64,000 bases of DNA from Syntrophus gentianae (lineage in GTDB: Bacteria; Desulfobacterota; Syntrophia; Syntrophales; Syntrophaceae). Shown one piece after another: positions 1 through 9,370 of the stretch. The notes below the pieces were generated by a model. That model was not told where the DNA came from and made no database searches. It saw only the letters and a program-made list of their open reading frames with translations. Each line of letters begins with the position of its first letter. The stretch's first letter is position 1. The DNA lies in assembly GCF_900109885.1 (NCBI RefSeq), contig NZ_FOBS01000015.1, positions 18,716 to 82,715 of the forward strand, written 5' to 3'. The position numbers and the translations under genes were made by a program.

Positions 1-701
1 GCCGCACCATGTTCCGGCAGTTCACCCATATGGGCGCTTTTCAAGGCGCTGATCTGGTTGGCGTAGCCATCCATCTGTTTCTTCAGTTCATTGAGCTGCG
101 AATTAAGGAATTCCGTTATCCCTGCGGCCCTTTCTCCCCGTTTCTTGAAATTTTCTTCCAGGTAAAGCGAGGCCAGGACACTGGCGACCTTCTGCACCGT
201 GGCCGGGTCCTTGCCGCTATAAGAAAGAGTGAAGGCGATTGTCGTTTCTGCTTTTGCCGTGCCGGATTGGATCCTTTTTTTACCAAAACTGCCAGTGCTG
301 ATCGTCTCCAGATTGATGTCATTGCGCATGTTGCCGATGATTTCTTCTATGGCGAAGGTTTTCCGCATTTCTGGATAGAGATTGAACTGGTTGATGATTT
401 CGAGGAGTTTGGCGCGGCTCATAATCTGTTGGGAGATGGTTGTCAGCCGTTCTTCCACGTAGCTTGTGACCGAGGTTCGAACATACTCCTGCGGAATCTG
501 TTGTGCTTCGATCAGGATGGTGGACTTGGATACATAAACAGGGGGAAGTACAAAAGCAGTAATGACTATCAGCGATAGCAATGAAAAAAAAGTGACAAGG
601 AACGTTTTGCCGCGCCGTCTCATCAATTGGCTGATCAAATTCTTGAGTTCCTGGTAATCCATCTGTTTTTGCATCTGTATATCGACTCGCCCTTGTACCA
701 T
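1..701 (-). CDS. Polysaccharide chain-length determinant (Wzz/GumC type), partial
   Basis: Open at the window edge: 233 codons are readable from an ATG at 701 and no stop is reached. The N-terminus has a cytoplasmic stretch, then a membrane segment at about residues 33-52 ending in PPVY, and a periplasmic domain with the usual VYVSKSTILIEAQ and coiled-coil start (FLNSQLNELKKQM). This is the layout of inner-membrane Wzz/GumC co-polymerases that set exopolysaccharide chain length. It follows the barrel and export genes on the same strand, so it is probably the PEP-CTERM/exosortase-system member of the family. A second ATG at codon 10 is possible; a weak GGAGC lies 12 nt before the first. Family sure, subfamily inferred. 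Confidence 0.85.
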   Translation of the reverse strand, partial: MVQGRVDIQMQKQMDYQELKNLISQLMRRRGKTFLVTFFSLLSLIVITAFVLPPVYVSKSTILIEAQQIPQEYVRTSVTSYVEERLTTISQQIMSRAKLLEIINQFNLYPEMRKTFAIEEIIGNMRNDINLETISTGSFGKKRIQSGTAKAETTIAFTLSYSGKDPATVQKVASVLASLYLEENFKKRGERAAGITEFLNSQLNELKKQMDGYANQISALKSAHMGELPEHGA

Positions 702-735
702 AATTTAAAATAAGCTCCGGCTTGAAATTATTTAA

Positions 736-855
736 ATTCCATATCAAAGCACTCTCTGGGTTCGCTTTGTTATTGGCTCCTCGGCGTACGATTTAGTAAG
801 CCTGTATCTCATCTGCCTAGCTGCCTTGATATCATCTGTTATCTAGAATTGGAAT
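736..855. repeat. Intergenic repeat element, copy 1 of 2
   Basis: This segment aligns over its whole length with 42125-42250. Shared blocks include ATTCCA-ATCAAA at the left, GGCTCCTCG-CGTACG in the middle, and GCCTTG-TATCATCT and GGAAT at the right. The ends are imperfect inverted repeats (ATTCC and GGAAT). It fills the gap between the barrel gene and the chain-length gene. It has diverged more than the second copy and its arms pair less well. No protein is encoded in it. Confidence 0.75.
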
Positions 856-879
856 CTTATCTATGATGATGGAATCATT

Positions 880-2073
880 TTACCAGGTATAGGGAAAATT
901 GAAAGTCAGAAGAATCCAGAACCGGTTGCGCTCGATGGTCTCGTACCGGTCCAGGGTCTTGTCGTAATCGTTGGCATAGGTATACCCGACATCCAGCCTG
1001 TGATCCTTGGTGAAGGTGTAATACAGGCTCGGTGAAACCGAGTAGTACCGTGAATCTTCCTCGTTTGCACGATTGTCTGAATTATCCGATTTGGTGAAGT
1101 AAAGCGTTCCGCTGACATTCGCGCCGAATTTATCGGTGAATTTCCTGCTTGCGCTGGCAGAGAAGCGGTCCACATTGACCGGTTCCCCATCGCTGTTGTA
1201 ATAGAGGTCTCTGGTATAGCCGACAGTGGCGGAAGCTGTTTCCCAGGACTTGGTCGCAGAGATGTTGGCCGTCCAGTTCCAGTTGGTATCCGTTGAGTCT
1301 TGAAGGTGATATTTCGACAGGTGATACTGAGTATCGGAGTATCGAGCGCCCACCATGGCATTTACAACCAAAGTTTCCCAAAAACGGTGACTCATTCCCA
1401 GGGAGAGGCCGTAGTTGTCCACAGTGCTGGTATCCGAGTCGTAGCGGCCATAGTAGGGCGAAACCGACAGGATAAAGCGGCGGTCAAGAAAGGCGTGACT
1501 GTATGTCAAGCTTACGGAATCGTTGGTGGTGTCTTCGTCATACTGATTCGTGTAATCGGTTGCGGAATGGGAGTAATTCAAAGCCAGGTCCGAGACCTCG
1601 TTCAGGCTGTAGGAAAGACCTGCGCCACCCGAATACCGATGAACGGTGGATTTTTTCGTGACGATTCCGCTTTCATCAAGATACGTATCCTGGGTTGTAT
1701 CCCGGTTGTAGCCGGCGTTGGCCCGAATCGCGAACTTTTCCGTGAGTTTATGGGAGGCATTCACTCCGTAATACTGGTTGACGGTATCTTCATCGCTATA
1801 ATCCGCATACCTCAGCACATTCACCTTTGCCGTGGCGCCAAGATACGTACGTTCCGTTTTGTAGTCCAGCCTGAGGCCCGGACTGACGGTGAAGATAAAG
1901 TCATCCCGCTTTATATTGTTGTGGTCGAAATCGATGTTGTCATCGTACTCAGTTCGAAGCCCCACCGACGGTGTGAGGGTGATTTCCGCCGCCTGGGAGA
2001 GCGAAAGAAAAAGCGGGCATAAGAGCAAGAATAAGGAAAATACAAAGTACGGCAGCCTCTTTTTTTCGTTCAT
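880..2073 (-). CDS. Outer-membrane beta-barrel protein of exopolysaccharide locus
   Basis: 397 residues with a signal peptide (hydrophobic to about residue 27, cut near AA-EI). The rest alternates polar and aromatic residues in many strands (for example NQYYGVNASHKL, ADYSDEDTV) and ends in an aromatic residue (FNFPYTW), as outer-membrane barrels do. It resembles the uncharacterised barrel family found beside PEP-CTERM/exosortase polysaccharide genes. Its place between the export protein and the chain-length determinant suggests a role in moving polymer across the outer membrane. That role is inferred. A barrel is well supported; the family name is less sure. Confidence 0.8.
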   Translation of the reverse strand: MNEKKRLPYFVFSLFLLLCPLFLSLSQAAEITLTPSVGLRTEYDDNIDFDHNNIKRDDFIFTVSPGLRLDYKTERTYLGATAKVNVLRYADYSDEDTVNQYYGVNASHKLTEKFAIRANAGYNRDTTQDTYLDESGIVTKKSTVHRYSGGAGLSYSLNEVSDLALNYSHSATDYTNQYDEDTTNDSVSLTYSHAFLDRRFILSVSPYYGRYDSDTSTVDNYGLSLGMSHRFWETLVVNAMVGARYSDTQYHLSKYHLQDSTDTNWNWTANISATKSWETASATVGYTRDLYYNSDGEPVNVDRFSASASRKFTDKFGANVSGTLYFTKSDNSDNRANEEDSRYYSVSPSLYYTFTKDHRLDVGYTYANDYDKTLDRYETIERNRFWILLTFNFPYTW

Positions 2074-2117
2074 GAAGACCGTCCTTTCATAAGAATTATC
2101 ATCGGAAATCTCTTGAA

Positions 2118-2684
2118 TCAGGGCACCACGACCACATCGCCGCGTTTGAGGAAAATGTTCTGCTGAAGATTCTCCCCCTTCTTGACCTCATGGTAATCAA
2201 AGGGGATCTTGATGTCCTTTCCTCCCTCTTTCCGCAGGATGAGGATTCTGCTGCCTGCGGCAAAAGGGTTGAGGTCGCCGGCCATGGCCAGAATCTGCAT
2301 GACATCGGTTTCCTGGGTGATGGGAAACTGGCCGGGCTTGTTGACCTTGCCCACGACGGAGGCCGTCATGCTGGGGGTTCGCAGCAGGATGACCGTTACG
2401 TTGGCGTCAGGGACATAAACGGAGATTTTTTTTGTGACAATGTCGCGAAGCTCCGCCACGGTGAGATCGGCAACCTTCACTTCCTGAATCAGGGGAAACG
2501 TAATGACGCCATCGGGCGGCACGACAAGCTCCCGCTTCAGACTCTCGTCCTTCCACACGGATATTTCCAGCGCGTCGCCGGGGCCGATTCGATAGGAACT
2601 GCTCTGGGCAAAGGCATCTTTAAGCGTCAAAACGAGCAGGAGACTCAAAAGAAAAGAGATGACGAATTTGCCGTTTTTTTTCAT
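2118..2684 (-). CDS. Polysaccharide export protein (Wza-like, periplasmic/OM)
   Basis: 188 residues from the ATG at 2684, chosen because AGGAGG lies 6 nt upstream; a longer in-frame GTG start (2723) has no such site. Signal peptide to about residue 26 (KDAFAQ). A poly_export domain follows (YRIGPGDALEISVW, then LVVPPDGVITFPLI), then an SLBB-like part with VGKVNKPGQFPI. It is short for Wza and has no lipobox cysteine, like the export proteins of exosortase-type loci. It lies 44 nt before the barrel gene and downstream of the TPR lipoprotein gene, so one operon for polymer export is likely. Confidence 0.9.
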   Translation of the reverse strand: MKKNGKFVISFLLSLLLVLTLKDAFAQSSSYRIGPGDALEISVWKDESLKRELVVPPDGVITFPLIQEVKVADLTVAELRDIVTKKISVYVPDANVTVILLRTPSMTASVVGKVNKPGQFPITQETDVMQILAMAGDLNPFAAGSRILILRKEGGKDIKIPFDYHEVKKGENLQQNIFLKRGDVVVVP

Positions 2685-2820
2685 CGTATCCTCCTGAAGA
2701 AAATCGATCTTATAAGGATCCACGGACTCAGCTCGACACCATAATCGAACTTCCGAAGATCAGCCATCAGGAAAACCCTGATTTACACCCTCTAAAACCC
2801 TTATTTTTTGCCCAAAACGC

Positions 2821-4719
2821 TCAGCGGGGATTCGCCCCCAGCTTCGACAAGGCATTCCTGGCATCCCTGTCTCCGGGGAAAGGCTCCGGACTTGCCGCAG
2901 CGACATTCAGATAAGAGCGGGCCTCGGAAACGTTTCCCAGGGAAAGACAGATCATGCCCATGTGGTAGCTGATCGCGGGATTGCGGAGCGTGGCGGCATC
3001 CAGTCCCGCCAGCAGCTCTTTCGCCTGGGCATAACGGCCCTGCCGGTAAGCAATCCAGGCGGCCGTGTCCGCGAAGTGATAATTCTTCCCATAGGTTTTC
3101 ATTAAGGGTGAAAGAAGCTTTTCAGCCCGGTTCAGGTTTGCCGGCGTCGGCGCGTATTCAGCCAGGTGGAAAGCCAGATTGTTGATGAGCAGGGGCGAAT
3201 TGGGGTAACGGGCGATCATTTCTTCATGAATGGCCCGCGCCTTGGCGATTTCCCCCTTGTTTTCCAGGATGCGGGTCATGCCGATGGCCGCCCCGGCGTT
3301 GTTCGGGTAGAAACCGCGGATCTTCTCGTAATAGGCCAGCGCCTGATCCGGCCTCTTCCGGGATTCCTCCAGCAGGGCCAGGCCGAAGAGGGCGCTTTCG
3401 GACTTGGGCTGCTTGGAGAGAATGGTCTTGTAGGTGTCTTCAGCCAGGTTGTCTTCCTTGTTCAGGTGGTGAACCCGGGCCAGCCGCAGGAGGACCGGGA
3501 TGGAATTGGGCGACGACTTGAGTACGGCGCGATATTCCGCGATGGCGGTGACGTAATCCTTCTTGTCCGCCAGGATGTCGCCCTTCATGGCATGGGCTGC
3601 TTCATCCTGCGGGTTTTCCTTGATGACCTCATCCACGAGCTTCGTGGCTTTCTCCTTGTTCCCCGAGGGATAGAGGATGCCGGCCAGCAGGAGTTTGGCT
3701 TTCAGACTGCCGGGATCGCTTCCGGCCTTGTTCAGATACTGTTCGAGAAGGGCAATGGACTGTTTCGAGTTGTTCAAGGTCAGATAATACCGGGCCAGGA
3801 TGTCATAGGGCGCCAGTTCCTTGGGAAAATCCTGAATGGCCTTCTGGAGGACGGTAACCATGGAATCATACTTCTTCCCTGCCGCGTAAAACTGGGCGAG
3901 TTGGATCCGGGGATCCAGCTTGTTGGGATGACTCTTGACCATCTCCAGCAGGATGGCTTCGGCCGCCGAAGGTCGCCCCGTCCGCTGGTAGAAACTCGCC
4001 AGGAGAAGCTTCGGTCCATCGGCTGCAGGATCGAGGGCTGCCAGTGCCTTGTATTCGGTCTCCGCTTCCGGCAATGCCTTCTGCCTTTCCAGCATCGCAA
4101 TCAACATCAGCCGGCCTTTTCTGCTCTGCGGATTCTGGGCAATCAGGTTTTTCAAAATCCCCTGGGCATCGGCGGGAAGGTTCTGCCGGTTCTTCAGTTC
4201 CGCCAGCATCAGGTAGGGCTCTTCCTTTTTCGGATTCCGGGCGATCAGGCCTTTGAGAATCGATTCGGCTTCGTCCGCCTTCTGATCAGCCAGAAGGCAG
4301 AGGGACTTGAGCAGCAGGGCCTCCTCATGATCCGGGACTTTCGCCAGGACGAGATCGGCTTTCTCGAGGGCCTCCTTCTTCTTTCCCGCCGCGAAGAGAA
4401 GGCTTCCCAGGGTGACCTGCGCCTCCCAGAGCTGGGGATTCAGTTCCACGGCTTTGTTCAGCGAGTCATAGGCCGGTTTCCAGCGCTTCAGCCGGAAATT
4501 GGAGAGGCCGATCATCTGGTGGGCCTGGGCGAAGCGGGGATCGATCTTGACGGCGTTCTGGTAATTGATGATCGCCTTGGCATAATCCCCCTTTTTGTAG
4601 AGCTCCTCCCCGTTCTTGAAGAACTTGGCCTTCCGTTCTTCAGGGCTGCCGCAGGCCGACAGGCAAACGGCAAGAAAAATCATCATGAGAACAGCTGCGC
4701 CGATTCTTTTCGCTTTCAT
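2821..4719 (-). CDS. prsT: TPR-repeat lipoprotein, PEP-CTERM system (PrsT-like)
   Basis: 632 residues. The signal peptide ends in a lipobox (LSAC, Cys23), so it is a lipoprotein. Nearly all of the mature part is tandem tetratricopeptide repeats, seen as recurring A-x-x-GD/GN-x-A-x-A-x-A patterns such as KKGDYAKAIINYQNAVKIDP and KKDYVTAIAEYRAVLKSSP. This length, lipobox and repeat load match the PEP-CTERM-system TPR lipoprotein PrsT, a scaffold encoded with exosortase-linked exopolysaccharide genes. It is the first gene of the leftward cluster here. TPR lipoprotein is certain; the PrsT name rests on context. Confidence 0.85.
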   Translation of the reverse strand: MKAKRIGAAVLMMIFLAVCLSACGSPEERKAKFFKNGEELYKKGDYAKAIINYQNAVKIDPRFAQAHQMIGLSNFRLKRWKPAYDSLNKAVELNPQLWEAQVTLGSLLFAAGKKKEALEKADLVLAKVPDHEEALLLKSLCLLADQKADEAESILKGLIARNPKKEEPYLMLAELKNRQNLPADAQGILKNLIAQNPQSRKGRLMLIAMLERQKALPEAETEYKALAALDPAADGPKLLLASFYQRTGRPSAAEAILLEMVKSHPNKLDPRIQLAQFYAAGKKYDSMVTVLQKAIQDFPKELAPYDILARYYLTLNNSKQSIALLEQYLNKAGSDPGSLKAKLLLAGILYPSGNKEKATKLVDEVIKENPQDEAAHAMKGDILADKKDYVTAIAEYRAVLKSSPNSIPVLLRLARVHHLNKEDNLAEDTYKTILSKQPKSESALFGLALLEESRKRPDQALAYYEKIRGFYPNNAGAAIGMTRILENKGEIAKARAIHEEMIARYPNSPLLINNLAFHLAEYAPTPANLNRAEKLLSPLMKTYGKNYHFADTAAWIAYRQGRYAQAKELLAGLDAATLRNPAISYHMGMICLSLGNVSEARSYLNVAAASPEPFPGDRDARNALSKLGANPR

Positions 4720-4822
4720 ACGTTCTTTCTCCAGGAAATGATTTTTAAAGCCGCCTGAAAATCCTTTTTGAAAAACAACATGGAATTACCTGATCCTGCC
4801 TGAAAATGCAATCTCTGAGCCG

Positions 4823-7183
4823 TCATCTCTTGACGAGAGCAAGATTCAAAACTTCCAGCATTTCATTGACAAAGTTGAACGTCATTTCTTTGCGCACCTT
4901 CGGAGGAATCTCCTCCAGGTCTTTCCGGTTCCATTTGGGAAGAATAATTCTTTTGATCCCCGCCCGGTGAGCGGCCAGGACTTTTTCCTTGATCCCCCCC
5001 ACGGGCAGAACAAGCCCTCTCAAGGTGATCTCGCCCGTCATGGCCAGGTCATTTTTTACCGCTGAATTCGTCAGCAGGGAGACCAGCGCCGTGAACATCG
5101 TCACCCCGGCGGAAGGGCCGTCCTTGGGGATGGCGCCGGCGGGGACGTGAATGTGGATATCGGTGTTCTCAAAGAAATCAACGGGAATGCCCAGCTGTTC
5201 CGCGTTGGAGCGGATGAAGCTGAGCGCGGCGCTGGCGGATTCCTTCATGACTTCTCCCAATTGGCCGGTCAGGGTCAGCCCTTTTCTGCCCTTCATGGCC
5301 GTGGCCTCCACGAACATCAGTTCGCCTCCCGCAGGTGTCCAGGCCAGACCCATGGCAATGCCGGGCTTTGAGATACGTTCCCTGGCTTCGGAGATCATGC
5401 GGACCGGCCCCAGATACCGAGGAACCTCCCGGGCGTTTATGACCGCCGATGAGATTTCTCCCTCGGCAATCCGGCTGGCGACGGAGCGGCAGACCGAAGC
5501 GATTTCCCTTTCCAGGTTGCGGACGCCCGCCTCGCGGGTATAACCTGCAATGATCGCCTTGGTCGCGCCGTCGGTAAACTTGATCTGTTCCGGGGTCAGG
5601 CCGTGAGCTTCCCGCTGTTTGGGGATCAGGTAGCGTTGGGCGATCCGCAGCTTTTCATCCTGGGTGTAGCCGGGCAGTTCGATGACTTCGAGGCGATCCC
5701 TCAGGGCGGGCGGAATCGTATCGAGGATATTTGCCGTCGTGATGAACATCACAGGGGAGAGATCGAAGGTGACATCGAGATAATGATCCACGAAGGTAGA
5801 ATTCTGCTCCGGATCAAGCACTTCCAGGAGGGCGGACGAAGGGTCTCCCCGGAAGTCGCTGCCAACCTTGTCGATTTCGTCGAGAACAAAAATGGGATTG
5901 CTGGATTCGGCACGGCGGATGCCCTGAATGATCCGTCCCGGCAATGCGCCGACATAGGTCCGGCGGTGACCGCGGATTTCCGCTTCGTCGCGAACGCCCC
6001 CCAGGGAGATCCGGAAAAATTTCCGCCCCAGTGCCCGGGCAATCGAATGAGCCAGGGAAGTCTTACCTGTTCCCGGAGGGCCGACAAAGCAGAGAATCGG
6101 CCCCTGGGTGTCCGGCTTCAGCTTGCGGACGGCCAGATATTCTATAATGCGCCTTTTTGCCTTATCCAGACCGAAATGGTCCTCGTCAAGGATCCGGCGG
6201 GCCTGCTTGATGTCCTGATTGTCCTGGGTCATTTCATTCCAGGGGAGGGAGGTGATCCAGTCCAGATAGGTCGCAGCCACGGAATATTCCGCTGAAGAGG
6301 GATGCATGCGCGTCATTCTGTCCAGTTCCCGGAGGGCTTCCTTCCTGGCCTCTTCGGTAAGCTCTTTGGCATCGATCTTCTTCCGGTAGTCTTCGACTTC
6401 AACCCGGTTTTCATCGGACTCGCCCAGTTCGGTGCGGATGGCCTTCAACTGCTGCCGCAGGTAATACTCCCGCTGGCTTTTATCGATATCCTCCTGCACC
6501 TGTGACTGAATCTTGCTGCCCAGTTCCAGGATTTCCATCTGGTGGTTGACGATCTGCGTGATTTCCTTCAGGCGCTGCCGAACATCCAGGGTTTCGAGAA
6601 TTTTCTGCTTTTCCTCGACCGAGGCGTTGACGATGGAAGCGATGATGTCGGCCATGGTCCCCGGCTCCTGAACGGACCTGGCCATGGTTGCAAATTCCTG
6701 GGGCAGAAAAGGGGAAAGCTTGACAACGCGCTCAAAAAGGGCGGCAAGATTGGCCATGAGGGCTTCTATTTCGAGATCCTTGATGAAGAGATCCTCTTCA
6801 ATCTTTTCAATCCGTGCCTGGAGATGGGGGGCTCCTTCGATAAATTCTATAATCTGGAAGCGGCAGAGGCCTTGAACCATCAGTTGGGCCCTTTCCCCGG
6901 CCTGCCTGGCCATTTTCTTGATGGATACGCAGGTGCCGATGCGATGGAGATCTTCCGGCCGGCACAGCGGCCCTTCAGAGGTCAGCGCTTTCCTGGTTAA
7001 AACCAGTCCCATCAAGCGGTCCCTGGACATGGCTTCGTCGACCACCGAGATCAGGCGATCGCCCACAATTTCTATGGGAAACATCATCTTCGGGAAGGCC
7101 ACGGTATGGTAAATAGGCATGATCGGGAGGATTTCCGGCAGCTTGACGAAATTGAGTTCATCGATGATCTTACTTTCCGGCAT
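4823..7183 (-). CDS. lon: Lon ATP-dependent protease
   Basis: 786 residues, normal Lon length. N-terminal substrate-binding domain ([17 protein letters not shown]), coiled-coil region ([18 protein letters not shown]), AAA+ domain with Walker [10 protein letters not shown] near residue 360 and Walker B FVLDEIDK, and a C-terminal serine protease domain with PKDGPSAG (catalytic Ser691) and [10 protein letters not shown] (catalytic Lys734). It degrades misfolded and regulatory proteins in the cytoplasm. GGAG stands before the ATG. It starts 43 nt after hsp20 on the same strand, which suggests joint heat-stress expression, though no heat-shock promoter was identified with confidence. Confidence 0.98.
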   Translation of the reverse strand: MPESKIIDELNFVKLPEILPIMPIYHTVAFPKMMFPIEIVGDRLISVVDEAMSRDRLMGLVLTRKALTSEGPLCRPEDLHRIGTCVSIKKMARQAGERAQLMVQGLCRFQIIEFIEGAPHLQARIEKIEEDLFIKDLEIEALMANLAALFERVVKLSPFLPQEFATMARSVQEPGTMADIIASIVNASVEEKQKILETLDVRQRLKEITQIVNHQMEILELGSKIQSQVQEDIDKSQREYYLRQQLKAIRTELGESDENRVEVEDYRKKIDAKELTEEARKEALRELDRMTRMHPSSAEYSVAATYLDWITSLPWNEMTQDNQDIKQARRILDEDHFGLDKAKRRIIEYLAVRKLKPDTQGPILCFVGPPGTGKTSLAHSIARALGRKFFRISLGGVRDEAEIRGHRRTYVGALPGRIIQGIRRAESSNPIFVLDEIDKVGSDFRGDPSSALLEVLDPEQNSTFVDHYLDVTFDLSPVMFITTANILDTIPPALRDRLEVIELPGYTQDEKLRIAQRYLIPKQREAHGLTPEQIKFTDGATKAIIAGYTREAGVRNLEREIASVCRSVASRIAEGEISSAVINAREVPRYLGPVRMISEARERISKPGIAMGLAWTPAGGELMFVEATAMKGRKGLTLTGQLGEVMKESASAALSFIRSNAEQLGIPVDFFENTDIHIHVPAGAIPKDGPSAGVTMFTALVSLLTNSAVKNDLAMTGEITLRGLVLPVGGIKEKVLAAHRAGIKRIILPKWNRKDLEEIPPKVRKEMTFNFVNEMLEVLNLALVKR

Positions 7184-7226
7184 GGCAGTCTCCGTGGGTT
7201 GGCGGCTTAATCCATTTTATTCTTGA

Positions 7227-7676
7227 TTATCGGCGATGCTGAAGCAGAATCCTGTGGACTTTGCCTGAAGGAAGCTTGCTCATGCGGATTTCCAAAAGTC
7301 CATCGGCATAAACCGCTTCCGCGGTGTTGGTGTCGATGGGAGAGGGCAGGATCAGGCGCCGTTCAAAATAGCCGGAGGGAATTTCTGCAAGATGATAACG
7401 GGCGTTTCCGATTCCGGAGCTGGTGGACCGCTTCCCATAGACCTTCACGGTTCGGCTGCTGATCTCCAGATGAAGATCCTCGCGTTTCACTCCCGCCATT
7501 TCCGCAAAAAGAACAATCCGGTCGGGCGAATCGTAAATATCTATCTGGGGCCGCCAGGCCTGCCGAGAGAATGCGTAACCCGAAGTGACCGTGGGAAACA
7601 TATCAGAGAGCATTCTGTCATAGTCAAGGCCTGTTTCTTTGTGTTCATCATCCAGATGAATTTTGATGTAATTCAT
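7227..7676 (-). CDS. Small heat-shock protein (Hsp20/alpha-crystallin)
   Basis: 149 residues from the ATG at 7676, which has AAGGAG 6 nt upstream; a far upstream in-frame start would run through non-family sequence. The alpha-crystallin domain fills about residues 40-140: DIYDSPDRIVLFAEMAGVKR, LEISSRTVKVYGKR, and the final strand GLLEIRMSK. It is an ATP-independent holdase that keeps unfolded proteins soluble in the cytoplasm. It stands between the liv transporter operon and lon. The ribosome-binding site can be paired in a short hairpin (next entry). Confidence 0.93.
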   Translation of the reverse strand: MNYIKIHLDDEHKETGLDYDRMLSDMFPTVTSGYAFSRQAWRPQIDIYDSPDRIVLFAEMAGVKREDLHLEISSRTVKVYGKRSTSSGIGNARYHLAEIPSGYFERRLILPSPIDTNTAEAVYADGLLEIRMSKLPSGKVHRILLQHRR

Positions 7677-7712
7677 GCTCATCTCCTTTAAAGAGGAACC
7701 CGAATGAGGTTC
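7677..7712 (-). promoter_or_regulatory. Candidate RNA thermometer masking the hsp20 Shine-Dalgarno
   Basis: In the transcript, the SD AAGGAG (7683-7688) can pair with the directly preceding CUCUUU (7690-7695) in a small hairpin with a G-U pair. Just upstream is a 5-bp hairpin GAACC/GGUUC (arms 7708-7712 and 7696-7700, 7-nt loop). Short, U-rich, SD-masking hairpins are the way many small-heat-shock genes sense temperature. The stems are seen directly; the sensor function is inference and the terminal stem is short. Confidence 0.35.
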
Positions 7713-7861
7713 GAGGAATGCAGGTCGGACGGACCGGAATCCTTGGCAAAGGAAAGCAAGAGACGTGGAAAAAGTGACAAGGCCTGTCAACGCCGCAACG
7801 GGATTGTAAATAGCACTGATTCGGGCGTTTTGTAAAGTTCCTTTCTTGACACGGTCCTTTC

Positions 7862-8569
7862 TCACAACCCCAGATAAGCCTGGCGGACCGCTTCGTTGTG
7901 GAGGAGCGTTTCCGCCGTCCCCTCCATCAGGATCTCGCCGTTTTCCAGGACATAGCCCCGGTGAGCCACCTGGAGGGCCATGTGGGCGTTCTGTTCCACG
8001 AGAAAGATGGTCGTTTCGTTTTCCGAATTGATCTTGCGGATGATCTGGAAGATGAGGCGGACGACAAGGGGGGCGAGACCCAGGGAAGGCTCATCGAGGA
8101 GGAGGAGCTTGGGCCGGGCCATGAGAGCTCGGGAAATGGCCAGCATCTGCTGCTCGCCGCCGCTCAGCGTCCCGCCGGGCTGATGGCGGCGCTCGGCGAG
8201 GATGGGGAACAGATCGAAGACGTAATCCAGGTCGTTGCGGATTCCCAGCCGGTCCCGGCGCAGAAAGGCGCCCATGTCGAGATTTTCGGCGACGGTCAAG
8301 GAGGGAAAGATATGGCGGCCCTCCGGGACCTGGCAGATTCCCAAAGCTACAATGGCATCGGGGGTCCGGTCATGGATGGGCTTTCCCTCAAAGAGGACCT
8401 CGCCTCGCCGGGGCGGGACCAGTCCGGAAATGGACATGAGGGTCGTGCTCTTCCCTGCGCCGTTGGCGCCGATCAGGGTGATGATCTCCCCCGGATGGAC
8501 CGAGATGCTGATGCCTTTGAGGGCCTGGATGTTTCCGTACCAGGTTTCGACCTGCCGCAGTTCCAGCAT
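7862..8569 (-). CDS. livF: Branched-chain amino acid ABC transporter, ATPase LivF
   Basis: 235 residues with Walker A GANGAGKST, signature LSGGEQQML, Walker B LLLLDEPSLGLAP and a switch-region EQN, in the order and length of LivF. It is one of two cytoplasmic ATPases powering uptake of leucine, isoleucine, valine or related amino acids. It is the last transporter gene, 3 nt after livG, and the operon continues toward hsp20. Substrate range cannot be read from the sequence; some paralogues carry amides or other amino acids. Confidence 0.95.
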   Translation of the reverse strand: MLELRQVETWYGNIQALKGISISVHPGEIITLIGANGAGKSTTLMSISGLVPPRRGEVLFEGKPIHDRTPDAIVALGICQVPEGRHIFPSLTVAENLDMGAFLRRDRLGIRNDLDYVFDLFPILAERRHQPGGTLSGGEQQMLAISRALMARPKLLLLDEPSLGLAPLVVRLIFQIIRKINSENETTIFLVEQNAHMALQVAHRGYVLENGEILMEGTAETLLHNEAVRQAYLGL

Positions 8570-8572
8570 GGT

Positions 8573-9370
8573 TCAGATATCCTCCCCCAGGTAGGCCTTG
8601 ATGACGTCGGGATTTTCCCGGATTTCCCGGGGCGTGCCTTCGGCGATCTTCTGTCCGTAATCGAGGACCGTGACCCGGTCGCAGAGGCTCATGACCAGCT
8701 TCATGTCATGCTCGATCAGGAGGATCGACAGTTGCTCCTCGTCCCGGATTTTCCGGATCAGGGCCTCAAGTTCCCGCGTTTCCTGGGGGTTCATCCCCGC
8801 GGCCGGTTCGTCCAGGAGGAGGAGAAAGGGCTCCGTCGCCAGGGCGCGGGCGATCTCCAGCCGCCGCTGCGCCCCGTAAGGCAGATTCTTGGCCGGCAGA
8901 TTGACAGCGTCGGCCAGTCCCATCTTCTCCAGGATGGCATAACTGTGGCGGGCAATGTCCTGCTCTTCCTGGCGGGTTTTGGGCCCGCGGAGCACAGCGC
9001 CCAGGATGCCTGCGGAACTCCGGCAATGGCGGCCCAGCATGACGTTTTCCAGGACCGTCATGTTCTGGAAAAGCCGGATGTTCTGGAACGTCCGGGCCAG
9101 CCCCCGTTTCGTGACATCATGGACCTTGAGCCCGTTGATCCTCTCCCTCTTTTTGCCGGGAGGGGAAATAAAGATGTCTCCAGAGGATGGCCGGTAGAGC
9201 CCGGTGATGCAGTTGAAAAAGGTGGTCTTTCCCGCGCCGTTGGGGCCGATCAGGGCGACGATGTCCCCCCGGTTCACCGACAGCGCCGCGCCGTTGAGGG
9301 CCCTCAGGCCGCCGAAATCCATGGTCAGGTTCGTAACCTCCAGAACAGGGAAGGGCGGGACGGGAATCAC
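8573..9370 (-). CDS. livG: Branched-chain amino acid ABC transporter, ATPase LivG
   Basis: 265 residues with Walker A GPNGAGKTT, the LivG-type degenerate signature LPYGAQRR, Walker B LLLLDEPAAGMNP, and IEHDMKLVM with the switch histidine. The AGMNP and ARTFQNIRLF motifs separate LivG from LivF. It works as a heterodimer with LivF on the LivH-LivM membrane pair. The start overlaps the livM stop by 4 nt, indicating translational coupling. Confidence 0.95.
   Translation of the reverse strand: MIPVPPFPVLEVTNLTMDFGGLRALNGAALSVNRGDIVALIGPNGAGKTTFFNCITGLYRPSSGDIFISPPGKKRERINGLKVHDVTKRGLARTFQNIRLFQNMTVLENVMLGRHCRSSAGILGAVLRGPKTRQEEQDIARHSYAILEKMGLADAVNLPAKNLPYGAQRRLEIARALATEPFLLLLDEPAAGMNPQETRELEALIRKIRDEEQLSILLIEHDMKLVMSLCDRVTVLDYGQKIAEGTPREIRENPDVIKAYLGEDI

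Noticed and set aside
3166..4758. 530-residue plus-strand frame
   Set aside because: Antisense shadow of the TPR lipoprotein; no family motif, low-complexity Gly/Gln/Phe composition.
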